Assembly (NCBI GenBank): GCA_035531075.1
Contig: DATKTO010000020.1
Coordinates: 37,216-101,215, forward strand
Reading direction: 5' to 3'
DNA: 64,000 bases
Origin: 39-52-133 sp035531075
Lineage (GTDB): Bacteria > Pseudomonadota > Gammaproteobacteria > Burkholderiales > Gallionellaceae
The position numbers and the translations under genes are program-made. The notes below the pieces were generated by a model that had not been told where the DNA came from, did no database searches, and was given only the letters and a program-made list of their open reading frames with translations. Position 1 is the stretch's first letter. Every line of letters begins with the position of its first letter. Positions 35,557-44,152 of the stretch are shown piece by piece.

Positions 35557-37527
35557 ATGTCCAATTCAATCGATTCAGTGCTTAATGAAACCCGCGTCTT
35601 TACACCATCAGATGCCTTTATAAAACAGGCCAACGTGTCCGGCATGGCCAGCTATCAAGCCATGGCGCAGGCAGCACAACAGGACTACGAGGGTTACTGG
35701 GCCAAGCTGGCGCGTGAATATATAGAATGGAAAAAACCGTTTTCCAAGGTACTTGATGAAAGCAATGCGCCCTTCTTCAAATGGTTTGAAGATGGGCAAC
35801 TGAATGTTTCCTACAATTGCCTGGACAGACACCTGGCAACACAGGCAGATAAAACTGCGCTGATTTTCGAAGCCGATGACGGCAAAATAACCAAGGTAAA
35901 TTACCGCGAGCTGCATGGCCGTGTCAACCAGTTCGCCAACGGCTTGAAGTCACGCGGTATCAAGAAGAATGACCGTGTGGTGATCTACATGCCGATGAGC
36001 ATTGAGGCCGTGGTAGCCATGCAGGCTTGTGCACGCATAGGCGCGATTCACTCTGTCGTTTTTGGCGGCTTCTCTGCCAAGAGTCTGCATGAACGCATTA
36101 TTGATGCAAAGGCCAGCGCTGTGATCACTGCTGACGGGCAAATGCGCGGTGGCAAAATAATCCCGTTAAAAAATGCTGTGGATGAAGCACTCAGCCTCGG
36201 TGGATGCGACACGATACACAGCGTAATTGTCTATCGCCGCACAGGTGGAGAAGTCGCCTGGAATGCCAAACTCGATCTGTGGTGGCATGATCTGTTCAAT
36301 GCATCGGCCACGCACTGCGAACCGGAATGGGTAGGTGCAGAGCATCCGTTGTTCATCCTCTACACCTCGGGCTCCACCGGCACACCCAAGGGCGTGCAAC
36401 ATTCCAGCGGCGGATATTTGCTGGGCGCCATGACCTCGATGCGCTGGGTATTCGACTACAAGCCCAACGATGTCTTCTGGTGCACTGCTGACGTGGGCTG
36501 GATTACCGGTCATAGCTATGTGGCCTATGGCCCTCTGGCCATGGGAGCAACCCAGGTTATTTTTGAAGGTATCCCCACCTACCCTGATGCCGGCCGTTTC
36601 TGGAAAATGATTCAGGATCACAAGGTCACCACCTTCTACACCGCCCCCACTGCGATCCGCTCACTGATCAAGCTCGGTGGCGATCTGCCCAAGCAATACA
36701 ACCTCAGCAGCCTGCGTCTGTTGGGCAGCGTGGGTGAGCCGATCAACCCTGAAGCCTGGATGTGGTATTACACCGTTGTCGGCCAGTCACGTTGCCCCAT
36801 CGTGGACACCTGGTGGCAGACCGAAACCGGCTGCCACATGATCTCGCCGCTGCCCGGCGCTATTCCCGCCAAACCCGGCTCCTGCACCCTGCCCCTGCCC
36901 GGCATCATGGCCACCATCGTGAACGAATCCGGCGATGAAGTGCATGACCAGCATGGCGGCTTCCTCGTTATCAAGCGCCCGTTCCCCTCGCAGATCCGTA
37001 CCATCTGGGGCGACCCTGAACGTTACAAGAAAGCTTACTTCCCGCCTGAAATGCAGGGTGCCTACCTGGCGGGCGACTCTGCCCACCGCGATGCAGACGG
37101 CTATTTCTGGATCATGGGACGTATTGACGACGTGCTCAACGTCTCCGGCCATCGTCTGGGCACCATGGAAATTGAATCCGCTCTGGTCGCCAATCCCATG
37201 GTCGCCGAGGCTGCCATAGTGGGGAAACCGCATGAAATCAAAGGCGAAGCGGTCGTTGCCTTCGTCGTGTTAAAAGGCGAACGCCCCAAAGACAGCGCAG
37301 GCATCAAGAAAATTGCAGAAGAGTTGCGCAACTGGGTAGGCAAGGAAATTGGACCCATTGCCAAGCCGGATGAAATTCGCTTCGGCGATAACTTGCCCAA
37401 AACGCGTTCCGGCAAAATCATGCGCCGCTTGCTGCGTGCCATCGCCAAAGGCGAGGAAATCACCCAGGACATTTCAACGCTGGAAAATCCAGCCATACTG
37501 GAACAACTGAAAGAAGTCATCAAGTAA
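35557..37527 (+). CDS. acs: Acetyl-CoA synthetase
   Basis: Acs converts acetate, ATP and CoA to acetyl-CoA via acetyl-AMP. The 656-residue protein has the AMP-binding core FILYTSGSTGTPKGVQHSSG, WWQTETGCHMI, the hinge GRIDDVLNVSGHRLGTMEIE, and the C-terminal acetylatable lysine in PKTRSGKIMRRLLR. The last motif means it can be inactivated by lysine acetylation. The ATG at 35557 is preceded by AGGAG. It is transcribed after the HD-GYP gene with only 17 bases between them, so they could share a message. Confidence 0.96.
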   Translation: MSNSIDSVLNETRVFTPSDAFIKQANVSGMASYQAMAQAAQQDYEGYWAKLAREYIEWKKPFSKVLDESNAPFFKWFEDGQLNVSYNCLDRHLATQADKTALIFEADDGKITKVNYRELHGRVNQFANGLKSRGIKKNDRVVIYMPMSIEAVVAMQACARIGAIHSVVFGGFSAKSLHERIIDAKASAVITADGQMRGGKIIPLKNAVDEALSLGGCDTIHSVIVYRRTGGEVAWNAKLDLWWHDLFNASATHCEPEWVGAEHPLFILYTSGSTGTPKGVQHSSGGYLLGAMTSMRWVFDYKPNDVFWCTADVGWITGHSYVAYGPLAMGATQVIFEGIPTYPDAGRFWKMIQDHKVTTFYTAPTAIRSLIKLGGDLPKQYNLSSLRLLGSVGEPINPEAWMWYYTVVGQSRCPIVDTWWQTETGCHMISPLPGAIPAKPGSCTLPLPGIMATIVNESGDEVHDQHGGFLVIKRPFPSQIRTIWGDPERYKKAYFPPEMQGAYLAGDSAHRDADGYFWIMGRIDDVLNVSGHRLGTMEIESALVANPMVAEAAIVGKPHEIKGEAVVAFVVLKGERPKDSAGIKKIAEELRNWVGKEIGPIAKPDEIRFGDNLPKTRSGKIMRRLLRAIAKGEEITQDISTLENPAILEQLKEVIK

Positions 37528-37543
37528 TTCATGGATGGATCTA

Positions 37544-37627
37544 GTGACGACATATACCGAAGCTTAGTCTCGCAGCAGCATGCCGCCAGCATGTTGCGGT
37601 GGAGTAAGCTCCGGAATTCGTCGTCAC
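37544..37627. other. Structured intergenic element (three-way-junction-like)
   Basis: An 8-bp outer stem (GTGACGAC at 37544-37551 with GTCGTCAC at 37620-37627) encloses two further hairpins: GCAGCATGC-CGCCA-GCATGTTGC near 37573-37595 and GGAG-TAAG-CTCC near 37601-37612. It follows the acs stop. It could be a 3'-UTR element, a small RNA or a riboswitch-like fold; I do not recognise it. Confidence 0.35.
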
Positions 37628-37644
37628 CAGGAAATCCCACGCAC

Positions 37645-37650
37645 TTGACA
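37645..37650 (+). promoter_or_regulatory. Candidate -35 box for the EamA leader transcript
   Basis: TTGACA is a perfect -35. Seventeen bases on is AAGAAT (37668-37673), a weak -10. The start would be near 37680, almost at the leader-peptide ATG. Confidence 0.4.
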
Positions 37651-37682
37651 GACAGGCAAATTAGTCCAAGAATGTACACCCT

Positions 37683-37781
37683 ATGAAAGCAATCAAGCAT
37701 TCCCTGCCAATTCGAGTCCCTGCCATGCCACGAGCATGGTGTGTGTCTCATGGTCTGTGCCTGCTGGAATTGCTCCGATGA
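37683..37781 (+). CDS. Putative 32-residue leader peptide of an attenuator
   Basis: A small open frame starts MKAIKHSLPIRVPAMPRAWC and ends GLCLLELLR before TGA at 37779-37781. Five of the last nine codons are leucine and two are cysteine. It sits just after a plausible promoter and 24 bases before an intrinsic terminator that precedes the EamA gene, the layout of amino-acid attenuators. There is no strong Shine-Dalgarno; the transcript might be nearly leaderless. Bases 37755-37762 (CTGTGCCT) can pair with the 5' arm of the terminator. Confidence 0.45.
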   Translation: MKAIKHSLPIRVPAMPRAWCVSHGLCLLELLR

Positions 37782-37805
37782 TTTAGCTTCCCTCCTTAGC
37801 ATTCC

Positions 37806-37839
37806 AAAAGGCCACAGATTCACTTCTGTGGCCTTTTTT
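37806..37839 (+). terminator. Intrinsic terminator 30 bases before the EamA start (attenuator candidate)
   Basis: AAAAGGCCACAG (37806-37817), an 8-base loop, CTGTGGCC and a T-run form a strong terminator on the plus strand. As the EamA ATG is at 37870, the terminator must be bypassed or controlled unless another promoter lies between, for which there is little room. Confidence 0.85.
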
Positions 37840-37869
37840 ATTTTCCATGCTTTTTATAAGGATCAAATC

Positions 37870-38763
37870 ATGTCAGTACCTGCCGCCTATCTGTCCATCA
37901 TTCTTATCTGGTCCACCACGCCACTCGCCATCCAATGGAGCGGCACCGGCGACGGATTCCTGTTTCCCGTGATGGCGCGCATGGCGATAGGCCTGGCAAT
38001 TTGCGTGCTGCTGCTGGGCATACTCAGATTGAGGATGCCGTGGCACCGTGAAGCAAGAATGACCTACCTGGCCGCAGGTCTGGGAATATTCGGCACAATG
38101 ATTTGCGTGTATTGGGGCGCCCGCTATATTTCATCCGGTCTGGTGGCCCTGCTGTTTGGCCTGACCCCTATATTCACCAGCATTGCTGCAGCATTCTGGC
38201 TGAATGAACGCGGTTTTTCCCCCAGCAAAGTCGTCGGTACGGTGTTGGGCTTGCTGGGCCTGGCGGCGATATTCGGCTCAGGCCTGTCGCTGGGCGACCA
38301 TGCCATAGCAGGCATAGTTGTGGTGCTGGTGGCGGTAGTTGTGCAATCGATGAGCCTGGTATGGGTAAAGCGCATCGGAGCGAGCATACCCGCCATGGCG
38401 GTCACCAGCGGTGCCATGATGATAGTCGCACCGCTCTTTCTGCTTATCTGGGCAATCTTCGATGGAGCGTTGCCGCTGTCAGTCTCGCCACGTGCCAGCT
38501 GGTCGATTGTTTATCTCGGCGTATTCGGTTCGGTGCTGGGCTTCAATTTCTATTTCTATGTGATCAAACGCATGGAAGCTGGACAAATCGCACTGATCAC
38601 GCTGATCACCCCTGTCAGCGCGCTGTTGCTGGGTCAGTATTTGAATGGCGAGAAAATTCAGGCGGGAGTCTGGCTGGGAGCAGCCTGTGTTTTATGCGGC
38701 CTGTTATCCCATCAATGGCAGGTCTTGTCGTTCGGGCTGCGGCGTGCGACGGCAGCAAGATAA
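37870..38763 (+). CDS. EamA/DMT-superfamily metabolite exporter
   Basis: The 297-residue protein has ten predicted membrane helices in two EamA repeats (from AYLSIILIWSTTPLAIQW to about residue 135, and about 150-285). EamA proteins export amino acids or related metabolites; the substrate cannot be read from the sequence. The ATG at 37870 follows TAAGGATC. A terminator and a leucine-rich small peptide frame lie directly upstream, which suggests that expression responds to charged-tRNA level and that an amino acid is the substrate. Confidence 0.85.
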   Translation: MSVPAAYLSIILIWSTTPLAIQWSGTGDGFLFPVMARMAIGLAICVLLLGILRLRMPWHREARMTYLAAGLGIFGTMICVYWGARYISSGLVALLFGLTPIFTSIAAAFWLNERGFSPSKVVGTVLGLLGLAAIFGSGLSLGDHAIAGIVVVLVAVVVQSMSLVWVKRIGASIPAMAVTSGAMMIVAPLFLLIWAIFDGALPLSVSPRASWSIVYLGVFGSVLGFNFYFYVIKRMEAGQIALITLITPVSALLLGQYLNGEKIQAGVWLGAACVLCGLLSHQWQVLSFGLRRATAAR

Positions 38764-38770
38764 TGGCAGC

Positions 38771-39820
38771 TCACAGTGCAAGCGGCCGAGGCTGGTCTAC
38801 CCAGCCGTCAATGGCGGCCTGCGCGCCTTGCGGATCGTTGTGCCAAGCGTCAAGCAACTGCATTGCTACAGCCTGCCAGTGCGTGCGCCCGGCTTCAGCC
38901 GCCGCCAGCAACAAGCTCGTATCGCCGCTTTTTCGCCAATGCTCATATGCCATTACCAGTTGCGGGAATAGTGAGCGGCGCAGGCTTTCAAGATTGGCAA
39001 AGTAGAAATGGATCGAGCAGGTTTGCTCGCGCTTTATCAGCTCGGGTAGTGTGGAAAGGCAATCGGCCAGATGGTCGCGCACCGAGCGTGCCATGAAAAT
39101 GGCGCGACGGCTGCTGAACGACAACAACATATCGCGCCATGCTGGCCCCAATATTGGCTCCGCCATTGCCTCGCCAATCTCGTGCAGAATGAGCACTTCA
39201 CTTTCCTGTTCAGCCATGCGCGGCAGCAAGGTGGTTTTATCGCCCTGCATTCCGTAGCAATCTATCGCAGATTTTAATGCGCCATCCGCTTCATGCACCG
39301 ACCAGATTTCAATTTTTTCCGCCAGCCAGCGTTGCAGCGCGTCAGTGCGCAGAAACATCGTATTTTCGCGCAGTGCCGCCGGGAACGCGGTGATATCACG
39401 CGCATATTCACACCCCGACACGCGCAGTGTCAGCCCGTGAATTTGTTCACTGCGGAGGAGCTGCGCGAGAAAGAAATGCGGCTTTCCCCAGCGCCCGAGT
39501 CCGCCGCCATACACCAGACCATGGGGCGCCAGCGCTTTGTTGATGGCAGCATTGTCGAATGGATCATATTCACGGTTGGCAATAGGAATCGGGCTGTAGT
39601 CCAGTTCCTCCATCGTCTCCCAGAACATTTCGCGCTGCACCAGCCACTGGCTGAGATCAGCCTGCACCAGAGGATAGGAAGGTGGAAATTCATTCTCCCA
39701 GATATACAGCTCACGCATGCCCAGCAGGTAATTGCACATCGACATTTCGCGTGCGTGGCGCGCATCTGCAATATGGCAATTGGTCTGCACAACCTCTATC
39801 GTTTTCTGAAAATCTCGCAT
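38771..39820 (-). CDS. Conserved-looking protein of unknown function with HExxE motif
   Basis: This is a 349-residue soluble protein rich in Trp, Tyr and His. Near the middle (about residue 215) it has VLILHEIGEAMAE, an HExxE sequence reminiscent of metal-binding helices. The N-terminal half contains MSMCNYLLGMRELYIWENEF and PHGLVYGGGLGRWGKPHFFL. The architecture recalls uncharacterised proteins annotated as Sfum_1244-like, but I cannot confirm this. It converges with the EamA gene, seven bases apart. Two more unknown genes follow upstream on the same strand. Confidence 0.65.
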   Translation of the reverse strand: MRDFQKTIEVVQTNCHIADARHAREMSMCNYLLGMRELYIWENEFPPSYPLVQADLSQWLVQREMFWETMEELDYSPIPIANREYDPFDNAAINKALAPHGLVYGGGLGRWGKPHFFLAQLLRSEQIHGLTLRVSGCEYARDITAFPAALRENTMFLRTDALQRWLAEKIEIWSVHEADGALKSAIDCYGMQGDKTTLLPRMAEQESEVLILHEIGEAMAEPILGPAWRDMLLSFSSRRAIFMARSVRDHLADCLSTLPELIKREQTCSIHFYFANLESLRRSLFPQLVMAYEHWRKSGDTSLLLAAAEAGRTHWQAVAMQLLDAWHNDPQGAQAAIDGWVDQPRPLAL

Positions 39821-39936
39821 GGTTGCCTCTTTGAATGCTCTTGATCAGTTCTTTATGATGGGTCTGCGCGACAATGCAATGCAATACGCTGATTTAATTA
39901 AATATATTTATGGCGCACCGCATGACGCAGGCAGTG

Positions 39937-40383
39937 TTACTCGGCCAATGGACGCTTCTTGCGCACTTCGCAGGCCACGACCGATTGAACAATTTTGGAG
40001 TACGGAAGCTCGTCCAGGCTGCCGAATTTTATTCGTGCTTTAGCGACCAATGCGGAGACATCGACGACCTCTTCCGAACCGTCCACTTCGAGTTGCAGGC
40101 CCTGCAATCCGCCGCACTGGACACGCATTTCAGGCCCATGCGGCAACGGTGGAGTGACGTGTGTGAGCTTTAGCGCAAACGCTGAATTCTGCCGCAGCAG
40201 ATCCAGTAACTCACCGCACTGTTCGCGTTCGGTTTCGACACTGCAGGCGACCATTTCTCTTTCGGCAGCGTAAAGCTTGATGACCTTGGAGCAGGCACAA
40301 TGACGGCTGAGTATCACCTTACCGAAGGCGCATGGCTTCGGGTTGATGCTTCCCAATGCGTGCATGAAGGCGATCTCGTCCAT
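39937..40383 (-). CDS. Cysteine-containing protein of unknown function
   Basis: The 148-residue protein has an N-terminal part with four cysteines (KPCAFGK, SRHCACSKVIKLYAAERE, ACSVETEREQC). A C-terminal part with MRVQCGGLQGLQLE and VVDVSALVAKARIKFG follows. No signal peptide is present. The cysteines could bind a metal or cluster. It lies upstream of the 349-residue unknown gene on the same strand. I do not recognise the family. Confidence 0.6.
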   Translation of the reverse strand: MDEIAFMHALGSINPKPCAFGKVILSRHCACSKVIKLYAAEREMVACSVETEREQCGELLDLLRQNSAFALKLTHVTPPLPHGPEMRVQCGGLQGLQLEVDGSEEVVDVSALVAKARIKFGSLDELPYSKIVQSVVACEVRKKRPLAE

Positions 40384-40430
40384 TTACGCTACCTCTTTCA
40401 TTTATTGCGACCAATCTTCACACAATGCTT

Positions 40431-40658
40431 TTAGTCGTCGCCAAGCTCTGGCAACGGCTCGCGCACCTGCATCAGCAAATCTTCGGCCTGCAATTCATTT
40501 TCAGCAAAAATCATTTTGACATTGCATTGTTCAGTCAATGCAAGCTCTTTGCGCAGCAATTTGCTCCGATCCGCACCCTGCCTGTATACATCATGCTGTT
40601 CGATTTTTTCTACCCGTTTCATCGGAAATTCAAAAATTTTATAAATATAATATGGCAT
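40431..40658 (-). CDS. Small conserved-looking protein of unknown function
   Basis: The 75-residue protein starts MPYYIYKIFEFPMKRVEKIE, has a basic central helix and ends with MIFAENELQAEDLLMQVREP. A good Shine-Dalgarno (AAGGAAAG) precedes the ATG. The sequence resembles short hypothetical proteins I associate with betaproteobacteria, with no known function. It lies between selO and the 148-residue unknown gene, all on the minus strand, so a small operon is possible. Confidence 0.6.
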   Translation of the reverse strand: MPYYIYKIFEFPMKRVEKIEQHDVYRQGADRSKLLRKELALTEQCNVKMIFAENELQAEDLLMQVREPLPELGDD

Positions 40659-40706
40659 TGCACTTTCCTTTATAGGCAGAATTTAATTTCTGCGCGATGA
40701 TAAAAC

Positions 40707-42176
40707 TCAGGATGAACAGCTTACCTCAATATGGCGTGCCCAGTCCGGTGCTAGTGCTGCATAACTTTCCATTTCCGGCTGTTCATCGAAGGGATGGGCA
40801 AGCAAATGCAGCAGGCGATCCACTTCGGAATAATCACGCTCTTTCTCGGCTTTACTGATGGCAATTTGCGCCAGATAGTTGCGCAAGATGTATTTTGGAT
40901 TGGCTTTGTCCATGCGCTCTTTGCGTTCGGCGTCCGTAGTACCCTCTGCTTGCAGGCGTGTACGATACAAACCAGCCCACTCATCGAACGCTGCGCGGTC
41001 AATAAACTGGTCGCGCAGCACGCTGTTCTTGTCGCCAATCGCTGATTTGAAATTGCTCAAACTGCGAAACAGATTGGTAAAGTCCAGCTGGCTTGCCTGC
41101 ATCATTTTCAGCAAAGGTTCTATAAGCGCATAGTCTTGCAGACCGGCATAGGTAAGCCCAAGCTTCTGGCCCATCAATTTCACATAGTGCTCGGAGTAAA
41201 TGTCACTATAAGAATCGAGCAACTCCTCGGCTTGCGCAATCGGTATAAGCGGAGTCAACGCTTGCGCCAGGGCACTGAGATTCCACAGGCCAACTTGCGG
41301 TTGCTCGCTGTACGCATAACGTCCGCCATGATCAGAGTGATTGCAGATGTAGCCCGGGTTATAGCTTTCCATAAAGCCGAACGGACCATAGTCGAATGTC
41401 AGCCCGAGTATCGACATGTTGTCGGTGTTCATCACGCCGTGTGAAAAACCCACCGCCTGCCACTGCGCCATCAGTTGCGCGGTACGCACCAGCACTTCTT
41501 GCAGGAAGCGCGGATATTTATCCGGCGCATCGACCAGGTGCGGAAAATGCCTGGCAATCACATAGTCGGCAAGCTGCGCGACCTGCGCATGCTGGCCGCG
41601 ATGGTAGAACACTTCGAAGGAACCGAAGCGCACATACGACGGGGCAATGCGGGTAACGACCGCGGCCGTTTCGACCGTCTCGCGATAAACCTCTTCATCG
41701 CTCCCCACTATACACAGAGCACGCGTGGTGGGAATGCCCAGGCCATGCATCGCTTCCGAGCACAGATATTCGCGGATGCTGGAGCGCAGCACGGCACGGC
41801 CATCGCTATTGCGCGAATAGGGTGTCGGGCCGGCGCCTTTCAGCTGAACATCCCAATACTCGCCCGCACTATTCTTGATTTCACCCAGCAATATCGCACG
41901 TCCATCCCCCAGCTGGGAAACGAAGTGCCCGAACTGGTGCCCGGCATAAAGCATGGCCAACGGTTCGCTCCCGGGCAGCAAGCGATTGCCGATAAAACAC
42001 TGCGCAAATTCATCGCGTGCCGCTTCCGTAATAGACAGATCAATCAATTTCGCAGCTTTCGCATTGAAGCTGACCAGATAGGGTTTGGCTAACGGCGTAG
42101 GATTGATGCGGCTGTAAAAAGACGCGGGCAGGCAGGAAAAAGTGTTATCGAAATTCAGCTGATCGAGTTTTCTCAT
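40707..42176 (-). CDS. selO: Protein adenylyltransferase SelO (YdiU)
   Basis: SelO is a pseudokinase that AMPylates Ser/Thr/Tyr on redox proteins. The 489-residue protein has LAMLYAGHQFGHFVSQLGDG, QLKGAGPTPYSRNSDGRAVL (20 residues), GVMNTDNMSILGLTFDYGP and the EYLCSEAMHGLGIPTTRAL helix, all family signatures. The frame is open to 42275, but MRKLDQLNFDNTF, starting at 42176, is the usual beginning. No selenocysteine is needed in bacterial members. Confidence 0.95.
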   Translation of the reverse strand: MRKLDQLNFDNTFSCLPASFYSRINPTPLAKPYLVSFNAKAAKLIDLSITEAARDEFAQCFIGNRLLPGSEPLAMLYAGHQFGHFVSQLGDGRAILLGEIKNSAGEYWDVQLKGAGPTPYSRNSDGRAVLRSSIREYLCSEAMHGLGIPTTRALCIVGSDEEVYRETVETAAVVTRIAPSYVRFGSFEVFYHRGQHAQVAQLADYVIARHFPHLVDAPDKYPRFLQEVLVRTAQLMAQWQAVGFSHGVMNTDNMSILGLTFDYGPFGFMESYNPGYICNHSDHGGRYAYSEQPQVGLWNLSALAQALTPLIPIAQAEELLDSYSDIYSEHYVKLMGQKLGLTYAGLQDYALIEPLLKMMQASQLDFTNLFRSLSNFKSAIGDKNSVLRDQFIDRAAFDEWAGLYRTRLQAEGTTDAERKERMDKANPKYILRNYLAQIAISKAEKERDYSEVDRLLHLLAHPFDEQPEMESYAALAPDWARHIEVSCSS

Positions 42177-42240
42177 GGCGATAGTCTCTGAAATATCCGC
42201 AATACAAACACCCGACCCAGCCTGAATGTAGCAGCGGGGT

Positions 42241-42534
42241 TTATACGCAGCCGGTTGGTTTGGGCATGCCACCATATTTGGTAATTGGTTTCATCGGACC
42301 TGTCATCCACAGTTCGAATACTTCCTTCTGGTCCTCACCTACAAATTTGGCGAATTTGCGGATAGGCGGTACCGAGCCGAATTCCTCAAAATATTCGCGG
42401 GCCTTCATGATTTGTTCCCATTTCTTTTCATTCAGCTCATAAGCATCTGCTTCGGCCATCGCACGGCCAATTTCGGGAGTCCATATATTCATATCGACGA
42501 GATAACCGTCACCATCACGTTTTGGGAGATCCAT
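42241..42534 (-). CDS. tusE: TusE/DsrC-family sulfur-carrier protein
   Basis: The 97-residue protein ends GGMPKPTGCV, the swinging C-terminal arm of TusE/DsrC with its penultimate cysteine. The second cysteine of true DsrC, about ten residues earlier, is absent (the arm reads MTGPMKPITKYGG), so it is TusE-like and would act in sulfur relay rather than as a DsrAB substrate. NIWTPEIGRAMAEADAYELN is the usual core. The ATG at 42534, behind AAAGGT, is preferred over upstream ATGs at 42549 and 42558. TusBCD and dsrAB are not in the window. Confidence 0.8.
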   Translation of the reverse strand: MDLPKRDGDGYLVDMNIWTPEIGRAMAEADAYELNEKKWEQIMKAREYFEEFGSVPPIRKFAKFVGEDQKEVFELWMTGPMKPITKYGGMPKPTGCV

Positions 42535-42933
42535 TTTTTTACCTTTCATAACAAACATTAGCTACTGGAAAATCTGCAAATTTCACCAGCACAAACTGGG
42601 TGAGACATTTATGCAGGTGTGGCATTGGAACATACCATAGTAATTTAGTCAACAATTATTTACCCGCCAAAAATAAGGGCATAACCGTACACTCTTGGCG
42701 GCGGCCAACACCCGTAAAAAGCACAATTTATATGTCCGGTCTATACCGTCTGGCAAGACGCAATATCGGGTGCCGCTCCACACCTTTGCATGCACTCAAC
42801 AAAATCTTCATAAAATAAATGCCATAATATTGAATGCATGGCGCTCATCTACAGCCATGTGCGACCAAGCATTCCGCGCTCTTGATGTCGCGGCCGCTGT
42901 CAAAACAGAATGCGAATTAAATTGGAAACAAGC
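42535..42933. other. Intergenic region between divergent tusE and thioredoxin genes
   Basis: About 400 bases separate the two start codons. I see no RNA gene, no clear promoter and no long repeat. Short frames here do not show protein-like sequence. Confidence 0.5.
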
Positions 42934-43419
42934 ATGAAACAAATCATTAGCGTCGCCCTGCTCATTTGGGTATGGACGGCAACAAGCTGGATGCAGGCAG
43001 CTCACGCAGAGGGACTGCCAGTTGTGCGGGATTTTACGATTGAAGCAAAAGAGTCGAAGCACAAACAGGCACCCATTTTGGTGCTGTTCATGAGCCAAAC
43101 CTGCCCTTATTGCGAGCAGGTATTGGAAGAGTTTCTCCTGCCGATGCAACGCAACCCGGACTATGCAGGCAAAGTAATATTGCGCCAGATTGATATCGGC
43201 AGCAGCAATAAATTGGTCAACTTTAATGGAAAGATCACGACGCAAAGCGTGTTCGCCAAAGCGCACAATGTTTGGGCTGTGCCCACAGTGGTGCTTTTCG
43301 ACAGCAAGGGGCGCGAATTAACAAAAATTATTGGTTTGCTTACCCTGGATTTCTATCTTGCCTATCTCGACAATGCCATCAACGAATCTCAGGCAAAGAT
43401 AAAGGCCAATGCCATGTAG
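42934..43419 (+). CDS. Periplasmic thioredoxin-like protein (SoxW-like)
   Basis: The 161-residue protein (ATG at 42934 behind TTGGAAAC) has a signal peptide (MKQIISVALLIWVWTATSWM, cleavage after AHA). A thioredoxin fold with active site SQTCPYCEQV and the cis-proline loop AVPTVVLFD follows. CPYC is the glutaredoxin-like dithiol, common in SoxW and DsbC-like reductants. It probably keeps a periplasmic partner reduced. The neighbouring tusE hints at sulfur metabolism, but this is not proof. Confidence 0.82.
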   Translation: MKQIISVALLIWVWTATSWMQAAHAEGLPVVRDFTIEAKESKHKQAPILVLFMSQTCPYCEQVLEEFLLPMQRNPDYAGKVILRQIDIGSSNKLVNFNGKITTQSVFAKAHNVWAVPTVVLFDSKGRELTKIIGLLTLDFYLAYLDNAINESQAKIKANAM

Positions 43420-43577
43420 CCTCCCTGAGTTCATGGTGCCGGTTTCATGCATCTTGGAGCCGACACTCTCACCCGCCGGCTCGGAAAACGATGTTACGCC
43501 GATTCCACCGCTAACGATCACAACCGGGCTCATCTGATTCTTCTCCCCGGGTAAAGTTTACCTCCAAGCACTGTGAA

Positions 43578-44087
43578 TCAAGCATGAGCGGCTTGCGCGA
43601 TTTTTCTTAACTCACGAATTCTAACAACGGCTTCTCCGCGCAAAGGAAAATGCATCACGAAGATCTTCGCGCCATTGATGCTAGTCTGCCAGCCAAACGA
43701 GAAATTTTTTGATCCGCTATATTTCTCATACGTGATTCTTCCGATAAAACAGACTACTCTTGGCATCTCGGTCCTGATTATGCGTGAAATTTTTTTGCGT
43801 CCCGGCAACTCCTCGCCTTTCTCAAGTTCGGAAACAGTGCGCGTCGGCCGATCGATAATATTCACGAATCCCAATCGATACACCGCATTCAACTTCTTTG
43901 TGTAGATCCGTCTTAACGATTCATCATCTCGAAGTTCGTCTCTTTTTTCCTTGATAATTCCCGCGTCTGAAAGAAGGTACCAAAACGACTTGTTATTGGA
44001 AAACGGCACGCCCCGCTCAAACGATCCGAAATGAGGATTAATGCCCACGAAAAGTATCTTCGCCTGCTTGTATGAATAACGGATCAT
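43578..44087 (-). CDS. mug: Mug/TDG-type mismatch uracil-DNA glycosylase
   Basis: This 169-residue DNA repair enzyme belongs to the uracil-DNA glycosylase superfamily, Mug branch. ILFVGINPHFGSFERGVPFS is the motif I region (GINP), and FVNIIDRPTRTVSELEKGEE corresponds to the Mug segment carrying the RPT signature. It should remove uracil or ethenocytosine opposite G. It is divergent from the thioredoxin gene's direction, and its codon use is more AT-rich than that of the neighbouring tkt-zwf operon, so it may have been acquired. Confidence 0.8.
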   Translation of the reverse strand: MIRYSYKQAKILFVGINPHFGSFERGVPFSNNKSFWYLLSDAGIIKEKRDELRDDESLRRIYTKKLNAVYRLGFVNIIDRPTRTVSELEKGEELPGRKKISRIIRTEMPRVVCFIGRITYEKYSGSKNFSFGWQTSINGAKIFVMHFPLRGEAVVRIRELRKIAQAAHA

Positions 44088-44152
44088 GTTTTAGGTTACA
44101 GGAAATGCGGGCTGTCCTTCCCTTACTTCTTGAAATGGATTATCAAATATAA

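Noticed and set aside
37705..37735. tRNA-like TTCGAGTCC sequence
   Set aside because: The flanking bases cannot form the five-pair T stem or an acceptor stem; it is part of the leader-peptide frame.
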